From positions 806,001 to 870,000 of the forward strand of contig JAVHNS010000015.1 in NCBI GenBank assembly GCA_036872755.1: a stretch of DNA of 64,000 nucleotides, written 5' to 3'. Origin of the DNA: Orbilia blumenaviensis (taxonomy: Eukaryota > Ascomycota > Orbiliomycetes > Orbiliales > Orbiliaceae). The position numbers and the translations under genes were made by a program. Below, one piece after another: positions 32,901 through 44,427 of the stretch. The notes beneath the pieces were generated by a model. It ran no database searches and was not told where the DNA came from. It saw only the letters and a program-made list of their open reading frames with translations. Within the stretch, counting starts at the first letter, position 1. Every line of letters begins with the position of its first letter.

Positions 32901-35251
32901 TGAAAATGCTGCTGGATCACGGGGCGAAGGATGATTCTAAAAAGGAAGGATCCTACGCTCCTGCGCTCCGTACAGCTCTCAGAACAGGCCATGAGCACGT
33001 GGTAAAGCTTCTTCTAGACGCGGAAGCGGATGTAAAAGTGCGGAGACGAAATTGGGAGCTCGCACTTATGCTGGCTTGCAATAAGGGTATAGAAAAGATC
33101 GTTGAGTTACTTTTGAATCGAGAGATTGATTGGGATGCAAAATTGGGGTTGTACAATACAGCGCTTCAGGAAGCAGCGAGACGTGGCCACGAGCGCGTGG
33201 TGAAGATCCTGCTGGATGCGGGAGCGGACGCAGACGTGCGAACAGAAACAGGCGAAGACATCCTTCAAATAGCGTGCGGGAATGGTACGGAGAATCTTGT
33301 TAGATTGCTCTTAGCCCGAGGGATTAGCGAGAATACGAAAAGCGGGTCTTACAGCAGAGCACTCTGGGCGGCAGTGATCAACTGCCACGAGCGGGTGGTA
33401 GAGCTACTGCTCAATAGTGATCCCACTTCCAACGAGCAAATTTTTTGCAGCTCACTACTTGAGGCTCCACGCGCAGTACACAAGCGTATCGTGGTGCCAC
33501 GATGCAAACTGGCTGACAGAGTGACAGAAAATGCCAAGACAGGATATGAAAATGTGCTCGAGGAAGCCGCCGCGTATGGTTGTGAGAAGATAGTTGCATT
33601 GCTTATCAGACAAGATATCGATTCCGGCGTGCGGATGCAAAGTTATGAAGCTGCAATAATTGAAGCCGCCGGCTACGGCCATGAGTCGATAGTCTCAGCT
33701 CTGCTCGACGCTGCCGAGGCGAGCATGGCCTCCACTAACCACTACGGCGCACTCCAGGCTGCTGCCTATATGGGACACGAAGGAACAGTTCAAGTATTGC
33801 TTGAGAGAGGCGTCAGCGTAAATCAAACGCCCTCGAGCGGTCCTACCCCGCTCCAGCTAGCTTTAGAGCGGGGTCACGGGCGGGTTATGATGCTTCTAGT
33901 TAAGGCAGGTGCCTACGTTAATACGGAGTCTCAGGGAGTTGACAGCGTAGATAAAACACCCTCGAGCGGTCTTACCCCGCTCCAGCTAGCTTTGGGGCGG
34001 CGTCGCGAGCGGCTTATGATGCTTCTAGTTAAGGCAAATGTCAACGTTGATACGGAGTCCCAGGGAGTTGACAGCGTGCTCCGAATGGCGGTGCGACGGG
34101 GCTACGAAGAAATAGTAGCGTCCACCTTAAATGGAAACCCTCATATCAAACTACCGAGCGATGGGTCTAACAGCATGTTCCAGATGACGAAGGAAGATCT
34201 TTACGGTGGTCAGTACGACGGAGACGAAGTCAGAGAGGCAAACACCAATCTACTACGTGAGCAAAAATATGACAATGTGCTTGAAATTGCTGTGAAGTAC
34301 GGCTACAGTGGCATAATCGAACATATATTAAACTGGGCCAAAGCCAGCAAACAAGAAATGCGTCTTGGGAACGCTCTCGTCTATGCTTCATTGCGCGGTG
34401 ACAGACGGGTAGTAAAGAAACTTATCGACGCCGGCGCAAATGTCAACGCTAAAATCCGCAAGCACGGAACCGCGTTAACTACGGCCATAATGCATGGTCA
34501 CGCGCAGGTCGCAGAGACGCTGGTTCAAGCAGGCGCTAATGTCAATGGAGAAGGATGTCTCGGAACGCCCCTCGAGGTGGTAGTGCGTGAAGGCCGCCCA
34601 GTAATAGCAGCACTCCTTCTAGCTAATGGTGCGAATATCAACGCCGAAAAATACCGAGGCTCTTTGCTTCAGAGAGCTGCAAGTGGGGGCTTCGACCGAG
34701 TAGTGGCAGTGCTATTAAACTACTATGATCAGAAAATCGTCCCCGCTGAAAATGATATCTACCCTTTCTGCGATGCCGTCTCAAGCGGCCATTTACGGGT
34801 CGTTAGGCTCCTCCTGGATCATGCCGATTCCAAAACGAAAGCATGCTGGCTTGACACCGCAGCGGGCGTGGGGAATGTACGGATGGTTAAACTGTTGTTA
34901 AGTCGAGGCGCTGAGGTCAATTTGCAATGGCGTGAGGGTTCTAGCGTCCTTCTATCTGCAATGAAGGGAAAACATGAGAGGGTAGTGAAATTGTTACTGA
35001 GCGCAGGTGTAAACGTGCACTCGCAATGCGGAGAGTACTGTAACGCATTCCTAGCGGCAGAAGGTCTCCGGCGGAATGATGAGGATTCTGACTCCAAACC
35101 TAGCAAGAACTCATCCGCTCTGAGAGATGCCTACCACCGAAGATTGCTAGAAATGTTCCATGCTGCGAGTCGGGATCTCTATGCTCAAGACGAAGAACCC
35201 AGCCCCATTTCTCCAGGGTACGTTGGCAGTCAGCCCATGAAACAAACATGA
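26961..35251 (+). CDS. NLR-type protein: PNP-like, NACHT, giant ankyrin array, with one in-frame stop
   Basis: The three-part NLR layout again. A PNP-like domain begins at DDYQIGWISALPLELAAA and has GLMVGIGAGIP, LEMEAAGLMNN and RGISDYADSHKN. A NACHT domain follows (Walker A GIPGTGKT near 483, Walker B KIILDALDES near 585), then about 35 or more ankyrin repeats from about residue 928. Intron 29098-29166 joins ENADGM to FRLAACQLD. No ATG lies in frame before the PNP domain, so I propose exon 26961-27024 and intron 27025-27092 (GTGAGT, CTGAC, TAG); this is less certain. A single TAA at 31496-31498 interrupts the array where the pattern (SAL-x-AAAAGGHEQV) demands Gln. It gives 1,466 residues before the stop and 1,250 open codons after it. 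It could be a truncated receptor, a nonsense allele or a sequence error. Confidence 0.8.
31496..31498 (+). other. In-frame TAA in the ankyrin array
   Basis: Repeats in the same protein read ALQAAS with codons CAA or CAG. Here the codon is TAA followed by GCA, one C-to-T change away from CAA. The frame stays open for 1,250 more codons with ankyrin pattern on both sides. No usable intron removes it: the GTAAGC at the stop has an acceptor only 20 nt away. Confidence 0.85.
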
Positions 35252-36094
35252 TAATTATCCCATTGATGCACTTGCAGTGTGCTGGTTCTTTTGGGTTTTT
35301 CTAGATGAGGTCTATTTCAATTAATATATTAACTAGCTTAGATAATAACCGCCGAGATTCCAGAACTTCACCTCATGGCTCCCTCATGAACTAAATAGTT
35401 CAAGTCTGTCTTTACGCACAGAACTTTAGGCGTAGGTAGGATTTGTGACCCGCACAAATAAAATTGCCATTTTACACTTTGTTGGTCTATGTTGCACATG
35501 GGACTGCTACGCCAACCACTATAACCGAACTATAGAGGGAAAACTATGGGCCTCGAATCGCCGATTCTACCAGGATCTCCGCCGTGTAACCATGGATGTG
35601 ACCATGAAAAGTTTGTACTGGTGGTATAAAACCAAGATTAGTTGTTCAATATATTGGAGAATTCTTAAAGCCGCCTGCTCTTGGTTCGTTGGATGTATTT
35701 TGGGTAAATTAGGTGACTTCTAGGCCCCAATCTAAAATTTCATAATGGTGTAAATACATTGCCACGAATGGCTTGCTACTGCGATATGGAGCTCAAACAT
35801 GGCCTATGAACTGGATCGGGCTATTCGCGACAAAACGGCATCAGTAACGAGGCTAGGATATTTACCTTCTGTAGCCCTTTAGCTTATCGATACGCAAGAG
35901 CTAATGCCGGTATATAACACGTAATCACCTGTCGTATTCTCTAGACTGGTATGTATTGTCTGTTGTAATGGGATGGCCCTCGGAGGCCCAGTTGGCTGGA
36001 GATTAACGTGCTCCAACAAGTTCAAAATCTTGGAAGCGATAGATGAGAGTGTGAAGGCATATGGGTAATTATTTAGCTGTAGATATCTACTGTA
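35252..36094. other. Intergenic DNA
   Basis: Between the 3' ends of the ankyrin NLR and BTB genes. A frame of 92 codons at 35445-35723 has no recognisable feature and is not called. Confidence 0.5.
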
Positions 36095-37525
36095 CTACAA
36101 AGCGTCAGGGCAATAAGCTTTCTGTGTATCAAGGAAGAGGCCGCCGAGCTTGAAGGCCGTTTCACATGGCCTGTCTAGTATACCTCTATTATTAGTATTG
36201 CTCTGAGCTCCTTCGTAGCATAGACTTAAGTAGATCATACTTTCATAATTAACTCCTATAAAGGCAGGTCCATCATACATAGTGCACTCGTGACGCTGTC
36301 CTGAAATCTCTGGTTTGAATCGCTCCATAATTTCCGGATGAGTTGTTGCGATCCAACAACTACTAGATCTGGAACGCTTTTTCCGGAGTGAAGATTCTGG
36401 CGCTATCCCTGGTGGGTCCGGGGTTACCACAGCAATGCTTGAATTTGGCTGTTCGCGTCGTGACTCGGAAAGCGGAGCCGGAATGATAGTAGTCATCTTG
36501 AGACTTCTTACTTTGTCAATAAGTTGCCGAAGGGAGCCATGCCATGTTCTGGGCGTAGAATCGCTGCCCTGTACTAAAGGCCATAATTCCATTCGCTTTA
36601 TTGACTCGCATAACGACCCGAGTGCGATATTCCGACAGTTTTTATCCCGGCACAACGTTTCTTCATCTGTGTGATCTTGACATACATTGCTGACCATGGC
36701 AGTAAATTCCCGCAGGCGTTTAATGATATCGTTGACTGCCAGGTCCCGTTTGCTCATGATTGAATCTATTATATCAGTTAAGGGGAGTATATGTGCCAAT
36801 GAAAGTCACCACTCACTAATTATGGCTTGAGGGAGTATTTCGCAGCTAACCGTATAGGATTCTGGGTCTCTGTGTCGAATGAAATAAGACTTGCAGGAGC
36901 TCAGAGAGCCTGATTCTTGAAAAAGGGATAGCTTCAATGCATCTATTTTTGGATGAGTGTAGCTCCCTTGAGTAGCAATAAACAACCAATCTTCATATCC
37001 GGGCGATTCCGCCGCTCTAATCAAATTATTAAACCAAACTTCTTTCCACAATTTCAGTGCTGACCAGCAGTTGTATTTATCACAAACTATGGCCATCTTC
37101 CGTAGTTGTGGGTATGTTAGAACTTTAGGGACGTCGTCCTGTTGAAAGTGGAAAATCTTGAAAAGGAAGGTCAAGCATTCAACATCGTCATCTTCCAGAT
37201 TCAGGAGAGGATATTCGATGCCGTCAATTTTCACCTTCGTAAGGTCAGCAAATCCCCTTGGTCTCACTAACTTCGCCCATACCTCCGATACTAATTGCAA
37301 GACTGACGATGAAACGAGGTATTGCGCTCCGCACTCTGAGTTCACTAACTCGACGACGAGATCGCAAGCCCCGCCAAACGACATCAAAGGTTGAAGTTTT
37401 AGAGAATTGTTCGTAGTCTCAGTTTTGATCTCTAATGCTCTTGGGGGGACTACATAGAAAGGACCTTCATGCTGGGAAGCGGCTCCAGAATCCAGAGGCG
37501 AGGAAATATATTCGGACGGATCCAT
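36095..37525 (-). CDS. BTB/POZ domain protein
   Basis: Predicted 459-residue protein in two exons; intron 36766-36816 (GTGAGT, CTTAACTGAT branch region, TAG) joins LPQAII to SIMSKRDLAVND in frame. Residues about 50-150 fit a fungal BTB fold: CDLVVELVNSE, VSSSVLQLVSEVWAKLV, then a stretch with IDGIEYPLLNLEDDDVECLTFLFKIFHF. The region after it (LRKMAIVCDKYNCWSALKLW) is typical of the fungal BTB proteins that lack kelch repeats. The C-terminal half holds a Cys/His pair cluster (CQDHTDEETLCRDKNC) and a basic patch (LRKKRSRSSS). Role unknown; BTB proteins usually mediate protein association. The start at 37525 is the first ATG. It is tail-to-tail with the ankyrin NLR gene. Confidence 0.75.
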
Positions 37526-39054
37526 GCTTTAGTGCTGGATTATATCTTTTGTGGATGGTCTGCTGTGATAAGCTGTCGTAGCTTTAGTATTTTAAAAAAG
37601 AATACAGGATGATCTTCGGATGGTATTGGCCCTGACTATCCTAGAAGACGATCCCGACGATGAAACATACGTAACAGGCAGTTAAAGACAAGACTTTATC
37701 AATTACCCCGCGTTTCTTCGTGAATATGGTGCATTTTTCATTTATCCCCATTACAGAATATACGCAATCAGTACCACATTTACGCAAAGCAAACCTTGCA
37801 TTTCAGTATTTCACTGTATCAGCATGCAAACGCGTTGACGTCATTGACGAATGAAGAGTTGTGTCGGAATCCCGTAGCTGTCGTGATGTAGCTAGGTATA
37901 TAGGCGGATGTTACCGCGGTGTTGCGATGATGCAAACTGATAATGACCTGCTGCCCGACAGGTAGCTATTAATATTTTGAAGTTTTGTGTCGTGGACAAT
38001 AACATTTGACACTTAAGTCGGGTAACAAGCCGCCGGAAGAGGTAGATTCCCCCATTAGCATGGATCTACACCTATGTATATACTTGTATATGTAGAGAGA
38101 GAGAAAAGCTGCTTCCGGTTGGACGTTTATATTATAGCTCGTATGTATCTATGCGCTCGTGTGCATATGGCTTCTTCAATGTATACCTATGCAGAGAATT
38201 ATGACAGCCTACAAATAATTTTGCACCAAAATCTGAGAATAGGAACTATCGACCAGATCGCTCCCCATAGAGTTTTCTTCACTCTTACTATACATAGTGT
38301 ATAGTAAAGGTTCTTGTCATATTAAAATTAGGGGTAGGGTCAGGGAATGGCCGTTGGTTGTAATTAAAAATACTGTGAACTACAGTAGTATACTGGGTCT
38401 CAAACGGGAACCCTGACGTCACTTAGATCACCTGAATACACGAAATAAACAGAAATTTTAATTTGGAATAATTAGGTACTTTCTCAGTATAAAAGAAATC
38501 AGAGATTGGCACACAGGCAGCGTCGATTCTAACGCACAGTCGATCTGCAGCCCTCAGCAAGTGGTGGAGGGGCACAGGCCGCAGCTCATCAAAATTGGTA
38601 CATTAAGTAGGCCGCTCATTTGATACATTAACTTTTTGCTTTCAAGCTAGGTACCTAGAGATATAAGGCGGATTTACATCTGGGAGCTCTAGAAAGTCTG
38701 GAGAACACTCTCGTTTCCTACCGGTCTTCAACTCCCCTTCGTTGCCCCTCCATCTCCAGCTAAAAACCAATCTCAACCCCCACCTTCCCTCTCCTTTCTC
38801 ATGCCCTCATAACCTTTGCTCTCGTCTATTTTGTCTCAACAAACGTACCGAACCGCCGCTAGATTCACCCTCAGCCGAAATAATTACGATACTAAATTCA
38901 TATAATATTCGATAATTAGGGCGAGTTCGCTATTACATAGGGGTGGTCCTGATTAAGGCCTACTCCCTCGACCAAGGCTATACTTAATCTTAGTCTTACC
39001 TAGATTTCAACGATATACTCGACACCATTATCATCGCTTTCTCTCGCGTTCGTC
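37526..39054. other. Intergenic DNA
   Basis: No coding region is supported. The part before 39055 resembles a promoter/leader: pyrimidine-rich stretches at 38700-38850 and short introductory motifs like those before the intact caspase-like gene. Confidence 0.5.
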
Positions 39055-39766
39055 ATGCAAAATCGCCGTCTAACCATAGTAAAGGTACCCGAAGTAGAAG
39101 GTTCTCCAAGCCCAGCCCTACTATTTCAACACGTTCAAGGTTCATCGACCTACACGCTAAATCCTGCCAGGGATTGGAAGATTCAGTCAGCTAGACAAAC
39201 GTGGAGTATAAAAGTCTTTGTTGTTACAAAATATTTCGCGAGCGATGATACCGATGCACAAAGGGATTTCAAGGAGTTCGCAAGGACAATGAGGAATCTC
39301 TTAAGCCTACCTGATACAAACCCGATTTAATGTGCACTCCTAGATGAAAGTTACGCTGATTCCTGCTAGATAAATGCTTCGTGAAACCTCTTAGAAAGAT
39401 CCGGTTAGATAGACATCGCGTCTATACTAGATTTTTGTCATCCAGAGGGTCTTTTAAGACTAAAAGTTGTGGGAGAAGGAATTGTTGGAAATTTTGGCGG
39501 CATTTGATGCGAGATCCATCACAACCAGCCAAAAGAGCGAAAAAATAAAGCCTATTTTTACTTAGAAATCCTTCCTCGAAATGCGCAGAATAGTAGGAGG
39601 CGCCGATAAACCTCCTATCACCCTCCCAGATATATTTGCTGTGCTAGAGCAACGAAAGCGGGACTATGCTAATCTCGCGAGGGACATTGGTCTCTCGACC
39701 CTTTTTGCGGTCCTATGCATACATTGTGGGCGTATATTCTGTACCATATTTTATGGTATAGACTAA
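39055..39766 (+). pseudogene. Decayed caspase-like gene copy
   Basis: The first 91 codons (MQNRRLTIVKVPE...) contain KVFVVTKYFASDDTDAQRDFKEFARTM, matching VFVVTIYFASDDTDAQTDSKEFVKTM in the gene at 15576. After a stop at 39328 the similarity goes on through several stops and frame changes: IDIASILDFCHPEG against IDIACILDCCQLGA, then RIVGGADKPPITLPDI against TMIGRADKPHITLPDV. The segment with the catalytic His (HFAGHG) is missing. This is a clear pseudogene with an internal deletion of about 150 nt. It lies 23 kb from the better-preserved copy, on the same strand. Confidence 0.85.
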
Positions 39767-40294
39767 GAGACCAGTGTTGGATCTCGGGATACCCTGTAAG
39801 CTACACTGTACGGGAAATACTCTGCTATATTCTATTGTTAAGTTTTAGATCCGAAGGCCTGAAAAATGGTTCCCATAACTAGGTAGACGGACCTAAATTT
39901 GCATCGAAAGCTTTTTCTTAAGTGATATACCGCTGTACTAGAAATCATAGGTTATGACTTATGGCTGTCCTCTATTTGTATCAGGCACATCAGAACCGAT
40001 GTATTTACCACGGTTAAGTTTAACTACGCAGTCGATCTACGCCTAAAAGTTTGGCATTGGACAACAACTTGTGAAATAAATATCGTGCCTAATACGGGAC
40101 TGATCATGGCCGGGGTTCTCTGATTCCCTTAGCTAACTATAGATGCGTATCTGCCTGATTAGTAAACTCGTCTTGCCGAATCAAATAGATGGCAAAACTA
40201 TCGAGGCAAGTTCGTTTTGCATGCCTGAAAGCTACATTACTATAGATATACTAAAAACTCGCGCTAGTAAGCGGCTTACATGGCTCTTCAGTTT
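39767..40294. other. Intergenic DNA
   Basis: Flank between the decayed caspase-like copy and the 3' end of the first subtilase gene. Nothing is recognised in it. Confidence 0.5.
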
Positions 40295-42507
40295 TTAGGA
40301 TGTACGCCTCTTCGTCTCTCGAGATGAGTCCAGACCTATATATACTGGCTCTTCTAATGAAACCTCTTTTTTAAACCAATCGGGCCACATATCTGACGTT
40401 ATACCATTAAAGACAACCTTTGAAGCACCGCGGGCTCTGCGGTATGAATTTTCGTAAAGCGTCTGTAAAGGGTCTTCGTAGCCCAGTCCTATGAATGTTG
40501 CTAATACTCCTGCCACCACAGGGGTCGCTATTAATAAACTTTTGGTTAGCTACTTTCCCTATCTATGCAATCATACATCATAAAGAACTGCACGCTACCA
40601 GCAAGTGTGTCGGTTTTTTCTACAGACTCAAATGCACAGTTAGGGAAGACCTTTACCTAGAGAACTACCCTTTTCATAACTGAGATGGCCATTACGTCCG
40701 TGACGGTCTGTGGCCACTTTAACTGTTCCAGGGGCCGCTATAGAAGTGAATTCAGCCGGCGGATGGAAGTCTTGCCCGGTTTTCATATCCATGGGATTCA
40801 CAACTATATAGTTATCCAGATCGATTTGGCCCCCTAGCTCCTCGGCTGTCAGGATCTTTAACGAATTCGGGTAATCGCCTTCGTCAAAATCGTATCCGTC
40901 GGAATTATACTAGGTGACGAAGTGTTCCGTAGGAGCAAGTAGGTGAGTTAGCCCAGCTCATATTTACACGGGTTCCAAAACTTTGGTTGTTTTTTACCAC
41001 TGGTTCCGCGGCTGAAACTATGTACACTCCTTCTTTGAAAAGTAGATGTACAATTTTCGCCAACTGGGCGATATGCAGATCCCAAAACGAGTTCGTCATA
41101 ACAGGCTCTCCTGTACCAGCATCCCAGCGGTGTTCTTTAAATTTAGTGTTCCTAAGATCTTGGTAATACCCCGACGCCATGACTATGACTGAGCGCGTTA
41201 TGTCGTTTCGAGCCGACCGATCCCGTACGTGATTATACACTTTAAGTAGCGCATCGAGCATGCTCCACCCATCGTATCTGGCACGGCTCGTCGATACGTT
41301 CTTCACGATAACAATATCAGTGTCGCGAGCGACACCAACAGTTTTACCAATAATCTTAGAAGTTACAGATGTTCCATGGTGACCGGGGTAGTAAGGGCCT
41401 GTGGCCCCCATAACAATATCGGGGGCTTGTCTTGCGGATGCATCTGTGTCATCCCTCTCACTAGCCGCACCAGGTTCTGTGAATAACCAGTCGACGATTC
41501 TCTCGGATATTAGCTCCTGTGGCCTCATTAGCAAGGGATATTTTGGGAATAATACCTGGACACTACATATCTAGTGATATTGTGTAGCGCCTATGATGGC
41601 TCAAATGGGGGGCATTGTAGATACGTACTGGATGAGACAGGTCTGCACCTGAATCAATAACATAAGCAGTTACGCCTTTCCCTGCTTTCTTATATTTCCA
41701 ATAATGGTTATTTAGATTGAGTAGAGAGTTGACGTTGCGCGGGGTGCTAATATAAAGTAAGTCTCTGTATACGGTCTCTTCGAAGTCAATTGAACTCGCA
41801 GTGAGCTCGGTATCCGGCTCATCTACGCTGTTATCATTCCCATCTACCCGCCTGCGAAGACTTCTCACTCTCAAGCCACTCCGCTGGTCATCTTCGTCGT
41901 CTTTCAATGCATCTCGCTTGCTGAGAGGGTTCCCAGCTTTCAATCCATCTTTATGTGCACGCCGCATTATTATAAATTGGCCATTTGGTAGCTGAAGGGG
42001 CTTTGGGATTGGGCCAGCAGAAAATTCATGTATCAATTGTTCCGTGCCCATATAATCCGCGATCTGATTGTTATGTTTACACTCTTTAGTTTAGTATCCA
42101 TTCAACGAGACTGTTTCCACGATATATTGTGGTTGTAAAGCGAAGGTATTTATGCCTACTACTGAGCGAAACTCTCGCGCTAGAGCCTCCATCGCTGGCC
42201 CTGCAAGCTCATCCGATTCAACAAAAAATCCCCATGTGCCAGTATACTTGTTTCCCTGCTTATAGACATTAAATTGCTTCGGTGCAGAGGCTTCTTCGAT
42301 AGCCCTTTTGTGAAATTTATCTAGTTCCACGTCATTTTGCCATTGATCTTTATCGACTAAAAACCACCAGCCCTTGAGAGTATGCTCAATACTGCCTACT
42401 TTATACTTCGGCCGGCTCCGCTGCTGTCCGTTATTTCCGTAGACGAGGGGTTCATTGAAAAAAGATAAGAGTATTGGAAATAGAGTAGCGAAGCGCAATG
42501 GATTCAT
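40295..42507 (-). CDS. Subtilisin-like (S8) secreted protease, in-frame TAA
   Basis: Four coding exons; introns 41556-41628, 40910-40967 (GCTAAC branch) and 40528-40656 keep the frame and together build the S8 triad: Asp in AYVIDSG (about 285), His in HHGTSVTSKI (about 353) and Ser in GSSLATPVVAG (about 572, created across the last intron). The start chosen at 42507 gives a signal peptide (MNPLRFATLFPILLSFF). An upstream ATG at 42603 would place 32 extra residues before it. Residues 25-280 are a pro-region with dibasic clusters. A TAA at 42091-42093 (residue 139) interrupts the pro-region with open frame on both sides. The oxyanion region reads VSAAEPV where S8 enzymes normally have AAGN. If the stop is real the gene is dead; otherwise it encodes about 650 residues. 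Confidence 0.7.
42091..42093 (-). other. In-frame TAA in the first subtilase gene
   Basis: The frame reads SLNGY, stop, TKECKHNNQIADYMGTEQ. It is open for more than 130 codons before and more than 150 after, so the stop is isolated. TAA is one C-to-T change from CAA. An intron removing it (GTAGGC donor near 42160, acceptor AAAG near 42084) is conceivable, but its branch-to-acceptor distance would be very short. Confidence 0.7.
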
Positions 42508-44427
42508 ATCTGTTCTCGCCGGTTGATATATGCGCTCAGTATCCGAATTCAAATCGAGCGTGAGTGTGCCGTGGAGCCTCCTGCGTTTAGTATAGTGACG
42601 CAAGTATTCGATTAATTGTTGACATGTCTTGGCTCTTAGATATGTCGATATTGGGTTACGATTTACTAGAATTTAGATACTATGCCTTAAGATGGAGTTT
42701 CTATATATCCTCCTACCCTGCACAGTTCTCTGGGCCCGCTCTGGGAGCCTGTAAAGTGGGGCCTATCGCTACATAACTAGTTTGAAGTGGTTCTCCTTTG
42801 ATCGATCTCCTTTTCCCTATTAACCATCCCCTGTTGATTCCATCCGCCCCCGGACTGGGATGTTCTAAACACGCAAAAATAGTCACCCAGAGTTATCTTC
42901 AGAGCAATTCCTTCTCATCTGTAGTAGATCTTAGGCTACGAAACCATAAACAGTAACCTAACACAATATATTTACAGGCATTCGATAAAGGTCCTGGGAA
43001 CAGTCATGATGATATGAAGTTAGTAGTGAGATACGCTTCTGAAACCAGCTGCCTCGTACAAGACGCTCGTAAACTTGCCATAATGAGTTTGTCCCAAGCT
43101 AAAGTCATTCTTGTAGCCGTGGGCCGTCATTTATGTGTCAAAGTTACCCTAGACCAGCAGGGGAGATTTTGTAAACAGGGAGCAGAGCCCGCAAATGACA
43201 TCTTGAGTGATCCTTTGTCCCTCTCTACGGGGTGGACTCGACGGGCGAAAACAATTTCAGCTGTTTCGTGTTCTGCTTCGTTGAAGCTGGTTTACGAGAC
43301 CAGCTGGTGCCTAGTTGGGGCAGTGTTATTAAGGAAATGGATCCAGACGTCCTAGGCCCCAGTACCTCATTTTGCGCGTAGAAATAGATTCGCCACATAG
43401 TGGAATAGATCGCTCGACTGATTAGAAAGCGGAAACTGGTTATTAACGGCCCCAAAATTGACACACACCAAGGCTATAGCGTTATCTGCTAGGAGGGTAT
43501 CCTTGAGTCTAACAGCACTCAATCATACGGCAAAGCATTGAGACTGTACATGTACACCGCAGCTTGAAGCGCCCCGCAAATCACAACACCACTTTCCTGA
43601 ACCCCCATTTTTGTGTTATAGGTGTCAATGTTGTACATGTGTGTGGCACACGGGAGTTCTGAGCCTCAGATATCACAAGGTTCCTTGTGTGGGTGAAAAG
43701 GATTAAGATTGCTTTGCATCCAAACTCTCGAGATAGGGAGCCCCGAGGTTTTTAGGCAGGTGTTATGCCAATTAATAAACACAGAACTATCTTGATAGCC
43801 GTGCCAAATTTAACGCTTGACCTCTCCCTCTAATCGTTTATCGGGTGATGAAATCTATAGATTGACGGGTGTCGAAACACAGCTATAGACAAGCTATATC
43901 AGACCATGTAAAATTTTTTGGCAATAACGTCTAAATTTATGCAGAGTTAGCAAAACTTGCAAAAAGATTTCCAAAATTTCGAAATTTCGAAATTTCGCAG
44001 TGGTTCCTGTGCATCCCAAGTATCTATATTTTTCATAAATCAAGAATTGATAGATTTAAGACGTGAGATCTGTTGATAACGAAAGCGTATTATGCCTGTG
44101 GTACCGGCAAAAGTCGAGATTGATTGCGTTTTTATCGCTTCCAGCAGACATAAGGTGTAACATATGGGACTTGAACTTGGACTGTTAAGTTTGTGCAGAA
44201 GCTTTGGGCGCGAGACCGTATTAAACTACTTAACTTAAAATAGCAATTATACATACAAAAGTGATCGGGTTAACCGATAGATAAAATGCTCATTATGATT
44301 AGGTATTCAAATCGTTTCGAGCACGCTACTGAAACTAAAACTTGTGAATAGGTGCATAGGTCTAAACAAGATGCATGAATAGATAACAATTAATTATTTA
44401 CATATCGGATACAAGACATTATCGAGA
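42508..44427. other. Intergenic DNA between the two subtilase genes
   Basis: No gene is recognised; the frame at 43014-43355 has no family features. It holds the 10-mer ACGAGACCAG at 43294-43303 and a short palindromic tandem of AAATTTCG near 43973-43998. Confidence 0.5.

Noticed and set aside
43014..43355. 113-codon frame between the subtilase genes
   Set aside because: No signal peptide, domain or splice context, and it overlaps antisense frames of equal length.
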